From positions 1-16,642 of the forward strand of contig CAYUYM010000062.1 of NCBI GenBank assembly GCA_964449305.1: 16,642 bases of DNA, given 5' to 3'. Below the pieces are notes generated by a model. The model ran no database searches, was not told the origin of the DNA, and saw nothing but the letters and a program-made list of their open reading frames with translations. Positions within the stretch are counted from its first letter, which is position 1, and each line of letters opens with the position of its first letter. The DNA comes from CAYUYM01 sp964449305 (lineage in GTDB: Bacteria; Bacteroidota; Ignavibacteria; SZUA-365; CAYQST01). This document shows, piece by piece, positions 10,201 to 13,666 of this stretch. A program made the position numbers and the translations under genes.

Positions 10201-11946
10201 GTAGACATTGTTCGTTGTTCCACTGGACACGGTGATGCCCGAACACGTGGAGTTCGATCCCTGGGCAGTCAGTCCATGGATGGTGTTCTTGTAGATTCCC
10301 ACGGTCCCACCGGCAGCAGAGATGATGCCGGTCACCGTGCCGTACCCCGTTCCGGAACTGTTCAACACCAGATTGTAGATCTGGTTGCCGTAGACGTTGC
10401 GTGTGCTCGTCGCAACGGTGTTCTGGTAGATGCCGCAGATGATGTGTCCCGTGGAGCTCGACGAGGTCGTGATCGTCAGATCATGAACGGAGTTGTTGTA
10501 GTAGGCCTCCGATGTGGGTGAGGCGGCGTCGTAGATTCCATAGACAGTGCACGCCGATGATCCAGAGCCGGCAGTATATCCGTTGGAGTAGATCTGATTG
10601 TCATGGACACTCAGCGCCGAGGTGCCGAGGTACATGCCATACATGGTCCCCGATGGACCGATGGCGGAGTTGTTGCTGATGGTGTTGTTCGAGATGTTCG
10701 CGGTCTGCCCGGCTGCTCCCGAATTGTAGAGCCAGTAGTAGGTGGTGCTGGTCGATGCGGTGAGGCCCCAGGTGTTGTTGATGATCTGGTTGTTGGTCAT
10801 GTTCAACGTCGCCGCGGAACCGGTGTTGTGGACGCCGTAGAAGTTTCCAGAGGTTGTCGCCGTTCCGGAACAGCCCTGCACCGTGTTGTAGGTGATGTTC
10901 GTCGTGTTGGACGCCGGGGTGCTGCCGGCAGCACAGGAGATGCCATAGGTGGCGGAGGTCGTCGCAGCGGTCGTCAACGTGATCGTGTTGCTGGTGATGT
11001 CGGTGTTCGACGAGGTGCCGGTGGAGACGAAGATGCCGTAGCCGGTGGTGGTGTGCCCCGTCGCGAAACCGGTGATGGCGTTGTTCTCGATCTTCAGGTT
11101 CTGCTGGTAGATCCCATAGACGCCGTAGGCAGTGGTGGAGGAACCGCCGAAGCCGGTGATGGTGTTGGCACCGCCTGTCCCGATCTTGTTCCCCGTGCCG
11201 TAGTAAGCCACAGTCGAGGAGCTGGTGAGTTGGATGCCGATGTAGGCATCGGTGACCGTGTTGCCGAACACTTCGCAGTAGGAGACAGCCCCGGAGGCTG
11301 CAGAAGGAGCAACCGTTGTTCCTGTGGCGGAGAGCGTGCTGCGCAGATAAATGCCGCCCAAGATGGTGGATGTCGCGGACTTCAGTGTCACCACGCAGTT
11401 CTTGATGATGATGTACTGCGAAGCGTCCGTGGCGGAGGCAGCGAAGATGCCATATCCCCATTCCAGAGCGTTGGTCGGCGTCGGCAGCATCTCGCTGACG
11501 TTGATCGCGTCGAAGGTGACGTAGTCGATGCCGTTGAATTCGATCACACCATCATACGAGCCTGTCCCGGAGGCGTTGGAAGTGATCAACGGATTCGCAC
11601 CCGTCGTCGCGGGGTCCTTGCGGAAGATCACGGTGTTCGTCGCCGTGGGAGCGTTGGTGGCCGGTGTGTTGAGCACCAGGTTGGCCGCCGCCTCCGTGTA
11701 GCCGGCCGCGATTTCGAAGACGACCGGCGCCGAGACGCCCTGCGTGTTCAGCGCGGTGATGGCGTCGGCGATCGTTGCATACCCCTGCGGGTTCGCCCCC
11801 TGGGGGATGTAGTACGTCCCGCTCAATTGCGCCTGGGCTCCTGTGGTCAGGAACAAAAACAATGCGGCGATCAACAACAGCATCACGCGCGCCAGATGGC
11901 TGGCACGGTGACGGCCGGATGAAGCGTGGGCATTCACTGTCTTCAT
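1..11946 (-). CDS. Giant secreted multi-module beta-helix protein (3' end beyond window)
   Basis: One frame stays open from an ATG at 11946 to base 1, 3982 codons without a stop, and the protein continues past the window. A Shine-Dalgarno GGAG lies 6 nt before the ATG. Residues 1-39 form a signal peptide: a long basic n-region (about 20 residues), hydrophobic MLLLIAALFLFL, and a likely cut after AQA39. The mature protein is a Ser/Thr/Asn/Gly-rich series of right-handed parallel beta-helix regions (PbH1-like coils with 'N-N-x-I' ladders). Each ends in a GADE/GAYE cap (residues 792, 1465, 2125, 2775, 3417) and is followed by a beta-sandwich linker. From residue about 960 the protein repeats every 642-665 residues. 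The likely role is an extracellular or surface adhesin or carbohydrate-interacting filament. No catalytic residues or enzyme signature are evident. It lies divergent from the toxin-antitoxin genes. The frame is certain; the function is inferred from fold type only. Confidence 0.95.
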   Translation of the reverse strand, partial: MKTVNAHASSGRHRASHLARVMLLLIAALFLFLTTGAQAQLSGTYYIPQGANPQGYATIADAITALNTQGVSAPVVFEIAAGYTEAAANLVLNTPATNAPTATNTVIFRKDPATTGANPLITSNASGTGSYDGVIEFNGIDYVTFDAINVSEMLPTPTNALEWGYGIFAASATDASQYIIIKNCVVTLKSATSTILGGIYLRSTLSATGTTVAPSAASGAVSYCEVFGNTVTDAYIGIQLTSSSTVAYYGTGNKIGTGGANTITGFGGSSTTAYGVYGIYQQNLKIENNAITGFATGHTTTGYGIFVSTGTSSNTDITSNTITLTTAATTSATYGISCAAGSTPASNTTNITYNTVQGCSGTATTSGNFYGVHNTGSAATLNMTNNQIINNTWGLTASTSTTYYWLYNSGAAGQTANISNNTISNNSAIGPSGTMYGMYLGTSALSVHDNQIYSNGYTAGSGSSACTVYGIYDAASPTSEAYYNNSVHDLTITTSSSSTGHIICGIYQNTVATSTRNVYGNQIYNLVLNSSGTGYGTVTGIISAAGGTVGIYKNTIHGLTAQGSNSTCSGITVSSGTTNNVYNNYITELSAPNSTNALAVNGLNLTGGTTTNAYYNSVHVNASSSSATLFGSNAVYASTTPTLTLRNNILVNQSSAGTATAANSYHTAYRRSSPTLTTYSTSSNTNCFWVDDPTADTTRAIYYEAASSNTKRTFADYKSFMATRDQASVFELPPFMNTMSTPYDLHIDPGQPTQCESGGVRITSPAITTDWDGDIRQGEAGYAGMGSAPDIGADEGDFMPSDLTGPAIAYSPLPNIPATATAITLTATITDASGVNVNPSEAPRLYYRRSTAVAPSVINANDFMGNGPTDDGWKYVEATLPPAGTTYQFSLDPTLLYGNPPGSSFTVGDVIQYFVIASDIVNNLSIQSGTLASMPPTVDLNSANAPVTGTISSFTVVASLSGTYTIGGGTPAGTYTTLKAFFDDVNTKVVTGNLTAQIVSNTTETAPASVNAWSEYPAGSLFSMTIKPAASTTPTISGSFSTTSPTGAGAVIVLNGADRVTIDGSNTVGGTTRDLTVQNTITSGTTAVIHVGSLGNSLGATNNVIKNTNIVGGLKTLSTSYGIYVGGTAVGTTGADNDVLTIQNNMFNTAYQGVYINGSADPYKSDFITITGNEMGSNTDAASLQLKGVFATNATNVTVTDNHIFNMTSLSIYHETGVHFGAGVTTNCLIARNRIHKLIFGTSSTSGYGTRGIHIETGSAAAGITIANNLIYDLLGDGYTTITGSSVAGIYVYGTNGGLNIWYNSINLYGTQPKTTTGYLTTGVYFASTSTNINFRNNIIANAIAQSAASWTSYAVYSEAVGTAFTPIDNNCYYTPGAYGKVGYIGSTARTTLAEWRTGTGQDGNSVAVDPMFTASDNLTINYGTTQSPLESSGATVAVTTDYLSQTRPFHTGTPNGGGLAPDMGAYEFDGVPLVPMVYTSSTSTGVTGFCTPGGTSTLILGVQVVMANAGSPLSITQLDFNSTGTTTLTDISNAKLWYTGTSPSFAATTQFGTTVASVPATFSFTGAQTLDPGTNYFWLTYDVAAGATTGNAIDAGCDQIYIGATNHIPTVTSPPEYRTVQGPLNGTFTVGTGGNFPTLTDAFSHINAQGLSGNVELSIIGTGHTLPGAATLNQWTETPPSSNYTLLIKPAAGATPTIAGTVGGALIKLNGADRVTFDGSNTVGGSTRDLTFTNNQTALGTQTVINIASLGAGLGCNNVTVKNCRLIGGHLGATSNGIAVCGTNATTAGDDNDNITLQNNLIERNYIGIFCQASSATTMYNNILIKDNTIGSNTPADYVVYRGLSLAYLDNASVVEGNEVFNITMSYAGPVVGIDVGSYCAGLTVRKNRVHNIYNQYSSGTGYSAYGINLSSSATGTAYAGIRIENNMVWDVNCYGGGSAGTSYSPVGIRIGGGTGHIIVHNSVNMTGAMTHATVGGSAALMITSTSYNAHDIRNNIFANSMTGPTGHKSWAVYFPSSYAFATTTINANDYYPSGTFGVLGYNGADVTSLPSWKTATAQDAGSYSTNPLFTSATDLHINAGTTPFVLESGGVALTPAVGVDIDGDTRPGPAGSVNGGATAPDMGADEFDGVPPLPMTYTSSAAVAVSGRTSPGSTTVGVQGLKVTMANQFTPLSVTDITFNTAPSGLPTTAPITNAKIWFTGNSSTFAATGQFGTTVATPSGSHTVTGTQQLMEGDNYFWVTYDVGAGATTGQLINAEFTGLTITTAGAQTPSPTTTGTGREVLGALSGTFTVGTGGDFADLTAVFTHINAQGLVGNTTLSIVSNQTLSASAILNQWTETPVGSNYTLLIKPAASQTPVISGAIAGNLVLINGADRVTIDGSNTVGGTTRDLTFSNTYASGTQTAIQVAGTAAGAGATYFTLKNCRLRTGHIGSGAYILGVGGSTGGSSGYDNDNCLIENNLLEKGYYGMYLYGSTSGYHDNMIVRNNTIGSTTSTDYVAFKGMYLYAVPAPLIEGNDVFSMIMSTSSALVGIDISNYTAGATIRKNRVHGLNNTNSGGYGAYGINIISTTTGNGHRIENNMIYDIMTYGDPVSTTYNPVGIRLAGGTGHLVYHNSVYLTGATTVLSGSMALLLTSTSYNAHDIRNNIFANAINGNGGASYCVYVPSGYAFATTTFNYNDYFPSGATAYVGYSGTADVPTLSGWQTLTGQDAGSISVDPMFTSATNLHISSGTTPMFLESGGASGLGVTTDIDGDTRPGPTGSVNGGGTAPDIGADEWDGFPPPQSFVSSTTVGTSAYVSPNTTDNKVIAIQVVASGSASPLTVSQIDLNTTGTTLPGDITNAKIFFTGTSPTFATTSQYGSTVVGPSGAYTITGSQTLSSGTNYFWLAYDVAPGAATGNILDAQCTSITVGGTPRIPTQTAPPEFLTVLDRLTGSYNVGTGQIFTSIKSAFDAANNVGLQGNTTFLITSNQTLTTAATLNQWTEYGGSGYTLTVKPSTTGLTIDGTIAGGLLILNGADRVTIDGAVSGSSRDLTIANTSTSGNAGAVVLTSLGTGLGATNNTIRNCVLRSGHIASGAVAISVGGAFGTSGDDNENTTIENNLIEKSYYGMYVAASSAGTNQGLLIKDNTIGSTTATNYVVFKGMYLFGCDAAVIEGNDVFSQILSYSGALVGIEVSSYCANSIVRKNRVHGMNNSSSSGYGAYGINLIGTSVGDNIRIENNMIYDILTYGDPVGTSYDPIGIRIAGGIGHQIYHNSVYLSGTFTSTSACGSMALAVTSSSYNNLDIRNNIFANAQVGPASSKCYAIYMPSSWSWTGSTINANDYFPSGTYGVLGYNGSADVTSLAAWKAWTTQDALSISTDPAFQSTTNLHINNAAPSALESAGAAIGVTSDIDGDVRPGPTGSVNGGAIAADMGADEFDGIPLGMVYASSTTTGFSGLIAPAVADARIIGIEVVTTNVLNPLTLTQFALNTTGTTSAADIANAKIFYTGSSSTFAPTNQFGSTYPSPSGTYTISGSQVLESGTNYFWLAYDLAPTAPTGNFIDGECTQVTVGSTPYTPTVTAPTGYFTVQAPFNGAYTIGTGGTYTTLKAAFDILSQVGMTGNTTFNIISDVTETAMASLSQWPNIPSSSTFTLTIQPDGGVPRTVSYAVATGESVIRLNGADNVIIDGLNTGGNALTIATTGTNGTSAPIWLASLGTGLGCNNVTIRNTTLTGTGNTVTTSFGLYLGGTTISTTGTGADNDNATIQGNTIGGAYYGIYASGASGGTLGGLQILNNTIGTATSGIGSQGVALGYSSGALISGNEVAGVLGGSAVTNQVGIIINTGAAGTLIRKNRIHDFNYNSTSGYGATGIRYLSDATATSEISNNLIWNIRGDGDNITSTNYTYMPIGIAIGSGGSINIWHNSVYMTGTLAYQTGNDGTSACILAAAGVTGLDIRNNIFQNGMNGTAGLSNKAYGIVFQGTTLAVASALSNNVYYLD
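1222..3147 (-). repeat. Module 5 of the left giant (642 residues)
   Basis: Residues 2934-3575. It starts 'LTGSYNVGTGQIFTSIKSAF' and contains 'NQWTEYGGSGYTLTVKP', 'GADRVTIDGAVSG', 'RKNRVHGMNNSS', 'RIENNMIYDILTYGDP', 'IYHNSVYLSG', 'DIDGDVRPGPTGSVNGG' and the cap 'ADMGADEFDG' (GADE at 3417). A BNR_assoc_N-like linker with 'GTNYFWLAYDLAPTAPTGN' follows. The core shares a 27-nt exact block with module 4 at a spacing that is a whole number of codons. Confidence 0.83.
3148..5085 (-). repeat. Module 4 of the left giant (646 residues)
   Basis: Residues 2288-2933. It starts 'LSGTFTVGTGGDFADLTAVF' and contains 'NQWTETPVGSNYTLLIKP', 'GADRVTIDGSNTVGGTTRDL', 'IRKNRVHGLNNTN', 'GYGAYGINIIS' and 'RIENNMIYDIMTYGDP'. 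The cap is 'PDIGADEWDG' (GADE at 2775). The linker carries 'IDLNTTGTTLPGDITNAK' and 'GTNYFWLAYDVAPGA'. The middle of the module is nearly the same as module 5 at DNA level. Confidence 0.83.
5086..7074 (-). repeat. Module 3 of the left giant (663 residues)
   Basis: Residues 1625-2287. The start motif is 'LNGTFTVGTGGNFPTLTDAF', followed by 'NQWTETPPSSNYTLLIKP' and 'GADRVTFDGSNTVGG'. Beta-helix coils follow, then 'DIDGDTRPGPAGSVNGG', the cap 'APDMGADEFDG' (GADE at 2125) and a BNR_assoc_N-like linker with 'GDNYFWVTYDV'. Its first quarter is very close to that of module 4, pointing to duplication. Confidence 0.82.
7075..9069 (-). repeat. Module 2 of the left giant (665 residues)
   Basis: Residues 960-1624. 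The module begins 'LSGTYTIGGGTPAGTYTTLK', continues through 'GADRVTIDGSNTVGG' and Asn-rich beta-helix coils, and caps with 'APDMGAYEFDG' (Tyr replaces Asp in the cap at 1465-1468). A linker with 'LDFNSTGTTTL', 'NAKLWYTGTSPSF' and 'GTNYFWLTYDV' follows. From memory, this linker pattern matches the N-terminal domain associated with BNR-repeat neuraminidases (BNR_assoc_N). It is the most diverged of modules 2-5; for example, its segment before the cap reads 'TDYLSQTRP' instead of 'DIDGDTRPG'. Confidence 0.8.
9070..11946 (-). other. Module 1: signal peptide, Ser/Thr-rich beta-helix, Ig-like linker
   Basis: This N-terminal module (residues 1-959) differs from the others. After the signal peptide comes 'YYIPQGANPQGYATIADAI', then a long beta-helix (about residues 60-700) with short coils such as 'YNNSVHD' and 'GNQIYN' rich in Ser and Thr. 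Its cap is 'PDIGADEGDF' (GADE at 792-795). The linker (about 796-955) starts 'DLTGPAIAYSPLPNIPATAT' and includes 'APRLYYRRS' and 'DVIQYFVIASD'. It resembles Ig-like or fibronectin-like domains, not the linker seen after modules 2-5. Confidence 0.75.
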
Positions 11947-11952
11947 GGAAAA

Positions 11953-11956
11953 CTCC
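11953..11956 (-). promoter_or_regulatory. Ribosome binding site of the left giant
   Basis: On the minus strand GGAG is followed by TTTTCC and then the ATG at 11946, a spacing of 6 nt. Together with the signal peptide this fixes the start. I see no convincing -10/-35 pair for this gene. Confidence 0.7.
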
Positions 11957-12022
11957 GGAATAGATATGGAGAGAAAGTAGGTTTCATGGGAGGAACAAGG
12001 TCGGAGGCTGATCTGCGAGTGT

Positions 12023-12036
12023 ACGTCCAAGGACGT
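12023..12036. promoter_or_regulatory. Inverted repeat upstream of the left giant
   Basis: ACGTCC and GGACGT are perfect 6-bp arms around an AA centre, about 77-90 bases upstream of the giant's ATG. The size and position suit a regulator operator or part of a short hairpin, but a 6-bp palindrome can arise by chance in GC-rich DNA. No function can be assigned. Confidence 0.3.
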
Positions 12037-12379
12037 GGAAAAAACGTCATGCACCTCCCGTCAACGACACACTGTGCCGATCGGGGGGGAGAAGGCGTAC
12101 CGATGATGGGTCACAAAGAAGACGAATGACGCTCCTTTCCTTGCTTGATTCGCGTGGAGAATGTACCAGTGAGGCTCGTTGTGATCAATGATGACGCGGG
12201 TGGAAGAGGTGATGCACCGCGACGCCTGCGGGACCAGGCGGAACCGGTGAGGCCAGTGGGAAAGAACAAACCACCGCGTGGACGGCGCAACTGTGGAAAA
12301 TTACAAAAACGAAAGGAGAAAAAACAACAGCCAGACGTCCGTCTGGAGGGGTCCCGGCCGATGGAGGGAATTCGCGGGT

Positions 12380-12408
12380 TTGCTATTTGCCATAGTCGTG
12401 CCTATACT
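12380..12408 (+). promoter_or_regulatory. Sigma70-like promoter of the toxin-antitoxin operon
   Basis: TTGCTA (12380-12385, 4 of 6 match to TTGACA) and TATACT (12403-12408, 5 of 6 match to TATAAT) are separated by exactly 17 bases. Transcription would start near 12415, giving a leader of about 20 bases before the antitoxin ATG at 12438. Overlapping it are alternating CTAT (12383-12386), ATAG (12392-12395) and CTAT (12402-12405) half-sites. These could be an operator for autoregulation by the antitoxin, as is usual for type II systems. The promoter is a good match; the operator role is inference. Confidence 0.55.
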
Positions 12409-12437
12409 GTGCCCGAAATAACTGCACAGGCGGCAGA

Positions 12438-12659
12438 ATGCGCAAAAAACTCACCCTCTCCATCGATCCGGAGCTGTACGATTCCCTGTACCGCACCGTG
12501 GGCCAGCGGAATATTTCCTCGTTCATCGAAGATTGCATCCGTCCCATTCTTCTTTCCCACAACCTGCGGCAGGCCTACAAGGACATGTCCCAGGAAGAGG
12601 AACGCCGCCGCAATGCAGCGGAATGGCTCAAGGACGGCGATCCGGGAGGTGGCGCATGA
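12438..12659 (+). CDS. Ribbon-helix-helix antitoxin of a MazF/PemK-type pair
   Basis: A 73-residue protein. Residues 3-38 (KKLTLSIDPELYDSL, then NISSFIEDCIRPIL) fit a ribbon-helix-helix DNA-binding fold: a beta strand with alternating residues, helix A from P11, a turn at G22, and helix B from S27. The C-terminal half (about 40-65, rich in E, R, K and A, 'MSQEEERRRNAAEWLKDGD') is the expected flexible toxin-binding tail. In such systems the antitoxin wraps and blocks the RNase toxin and represses the shared promoter. The stop codon overlaps the toxin start as ATGA, which is translational coupling typical of type II pairs. The SD is weak (AGG about 7 nt before ATG). The classical MazE fold (AbrB-like) is not what I see, so I give no mazE symbol. 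Family assignment is from pattern recognition. Confidence 0.87.
   Translation: MRKKLTLSIDPELYDSLYRTVGQRNISSFIEDCIRPILLSHNLRQAYKDMSQEEERRRNAAEWLKDGDPGGGA
12645..12650 (+). promoter_or_regulatory. Strong Shine-Dalgarno of the toxin inside the antitoxin gene
   Basis: GGAGGT ends 5 bases before the toxin ATG at 12656. It is much stronger than the antitoxin's own site. It decides the toxin start and supports coupling across the ATGA overlap. Confidence 0.7.
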
Positions 12660-12988
12660 AACGCGGTGAGATCTGGTGGGTTCTCATCAACCCCTTCTCC
12701 AGCGTCGACGCGCTTCTCCGACGCCCCGCCGTCATCGTGAGCAACGATGCCTCCAACGATGCAATGAACGTGGTCCAGGTGGTGCCCCTCTCCCCCGGCA
12801 ATGGCACGGTCTGGCCCTGCGAGGCTGTCTTTCACATCCACAACAAGGCCCACAAGGCCATGGCCGATCAGATCCGCACCGTGAGCAAGATGTACCTCGT
12901 CAGCCGCATCAGCCGCGCCAACAGCCATGAGATGCAGGAACTCAACGCCGCCCTCGCCGTCCAGCTCGGCCTCGAACTCCGCCGCTGA
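12656..12988 (+). CDS. mazF: MazF/PemK-family endoribonuclease toxin
   Basis: A 110-residue protein with the hallmark N-terminus MKRGEIWWV, then 'RRPAVIVSND' (residues 22-31), 'VVQVVPLS' (39-46), 'AMADQIRTVSK' and a C-terminal 'LNAALAVQLGL' helix. MazF/PemK toxins are small SH3-like-fold RNases that cut single-stranded mRNA at short motifs and halt growth when the antitoxin is lost. Arg23 matches the conserved catalytic Arg. The usual catalytic Thr in 'VVPLT' is Ser46 here, a conservative change that keeps a hydroxyl. Length is normal, so the gene looks intact. It is co-transcribed with the antitoxin (4-nt overlap) and its own SD is strong. Cleavage specificity cannot be read from the sequence. 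Confidence 0.93.
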   Translation: MKRGEIWWVLINPFSSVDALLRRPAVIVSNDASNDAMNVVQVVPLSPGNGTVWPCEAVFHIHNKAHKAMADQIRTVSKMYLVSRISRANSHEMQELNAALAVQLGLELRR

Positions 12989-13042
12989 TCTCCGTCCACA
13001 CCAAGCTCCTGCCGACATCGCCGGCCGTCCCCCACCTTCTTC

Positions 13043-13047
13043 AGGAG
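13043..13047 (+). promoter_or_regulatory. Ribosome binding site of the lipoprotein gene
   Basis: AGGAG lies 9 bases before the ATG at 13057, separated by T and a run of eight C. No separate promoter is obvious in the 68-base gap after the toxin, so read-through from the toxin-antitoxin promoter is plausible. Confidence 0.6.
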
Positions 13048-13056
13048 TCCCCCCCC

Positions 13057-13545
13057 ATGCGCCCTTTGTCCACCGCCCTTCTTCTCCTGACCTGCATCGC
13101 CCTTGCCGGCTGCGCCTCGGATCCGGTGCAGGATGATCTGATCCACTACATCAACAACGAGATGCCCCGCGTGGCCGCTCTTGAATCGCGAGCGATGGAC
13201 GCCTACAATGGAGTGACAGGCGACAACTACCAGAGCGATCAGATGCTCTACGACACCCTGACGCACACGGTGATCCCGAACTACAAGGAGTTCGCCGACC
13301 AGCTCGAGGCGGTCAAGCCCGCCACACGCGAGCTGCAAGAGATCCACGAGAAGTGGATCGCCGGTGCGAACAAGCAGCTCGTCGCCTTCAACATCATGCT
13401 CCCCGCCATCGAGAAACAGGATCCAGAGGCCATCCAGCGCGCCAATGAGAAGCTTGCTGAAGGACGCGCCGAAATCCGCTCCTTCAACTCACTCCTCGAG
13501 GAACTCGAGAAGGCCCACAACGTGGTGATCACCCCCAGGGAATGA
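13057..13545 (+). CDS. Small helical lipoprotein of unknown function
   Basis: A 162-residue protein with a lipoprotein signal peptide: MRPLSTALLLLTCIALAGC, lipobox LAGC at residues 16-19, cleavage before Cys19. Ala follows the Cys, so by the E. coli rule it would go to the outer membrane. The rest is helical and charged: 'DDLIHYINNEMPRVAALESRA' near the start, 'QLEAVKPATRELQEIHEKW' in the middle, and a likely coiled coil 'ANEKLAEGRAEIRSFNSLLEELEKA' at the end. I do not recognise a named family. It sits 68 bases after the toxin on the same strand, converges with the right giant, and ends just before a strong terminator. It could be a cargo gene of the toxin-antitoxin block or an unrelated envelope protein. 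The start is supported by AGGAG and the signal peptide. Confidence 0.87.
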   Translation: MRPLSTALLLLTCIALAGCASDPVQDDLIHYINNEMPRVAALESRAMDAYNGVTGDNYQSDQMLYDTLTHTVIPNYKEFADQLEAVKPATRELQEIHEKWIAGANKQLVAFNIMLPAIEKQDPEAIQRANEKLAEGRAEIRSFNSLLEELEKAHNVVITPRE

Positions 13546-13564
13546 CACCCCGCCCCTGTTGCAC

Positions 13565-13603
13565 ACGCCCCCGGAGCCATGCGGTCCCGGGGGCGTTTCG
13601 TTT
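13565..13603 (+). terminator. Rho-independent-type terminator after the lipoprotein gene
   Basis: A perfect 10-bp GC-rich stem (ACGCCCCCGG at 13565-13574 with CCGGGGGCGT at 13587-13596) around a 12-base loop is followed by TTCGTTT. It starts 19 bases after the lipoprotein stop. The T-rich tail is on the plus strand only, so it terminates the plus-strand unit. Confidence 0.75.
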
Positions 13604-13616
13604 GTGGAGGACGTCT

Positions 13617-13657
13617 GCCGTGCTCCCCCACCCGCGCGGCAGGTGGAGGAGCACGGC
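13617..13657 (-). terminator. Long hairpin just after the right giant, possible 3' end structure
   Basis: Arms of 16 bases (13617-13632 and 13642-13657) pair with a single C-A mismatch around a 9-base GC-rich loop. The hairpin begins 9 bases after the right giant's stop codon (13667-13669). There is no U-rich tail on the minus strand, so it may be a hairpin-only terminator or an RNA 3' end stabiliser, not a classical one. Confidence 0.45.
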
Positions 13658-13666
13658 GGGTTCAGG

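Larger units (their letters stand above)
11947..12379. other. Divergent intergenic region
   Basis: About 430 bases lie between the left giant (minus) and the antitoxin promoter (plus). Apart from the giant's RBS I see no gene-like frame, RNA gene or riboswitch. A small inverted repeat (ACGTCC-AA-GGACGT, 12023-12036) lies about 80 bases upstream of the giant's start codon. An imperfect AGACG/CGTCT repeat is near 12332-12343. The stretch at 12290-12330 is A-rich and purine-rich, unlike the coding sequence around it. Composition and frame use look non-coding. Confidence 0.6.

Noticed and set aside
10601..11461. Minus-strand His/Arg-rich frame of 286 codons overlapping module 1
   Set aside because: Same strand but wrong frame; it lies entirely inside the continuous main frame and its composition is an off-frame artefact.
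1..11946. CRISPR-like or tandem short-repeat array suggested by frequent 'atgttgttg' strings
   Set aside because: The strings encode Asn-Asn ladders of beta-helix coils in one unbroken frame; spacing is irregular and there are no spacer-like units.
11926..12129. Small plus-strand frame of 67 codons at the left giant's 5' end
   Set aside because: It overlaps the giant's signal peptide region antisense and has no SD or recognisable sequence.
12145..12669. Plus-strand frame starting upstream of the antitoxin
   Set aside because: It overlaps the antitoxin in another frame, would run through the promoter, has no RBS, and shows no family pattern.
12575..13018. Minus-strand frame antisense to the toxin
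   Set aside because: The plus-strand MazF-type protein has clear family motifs; the antisense frame has none.
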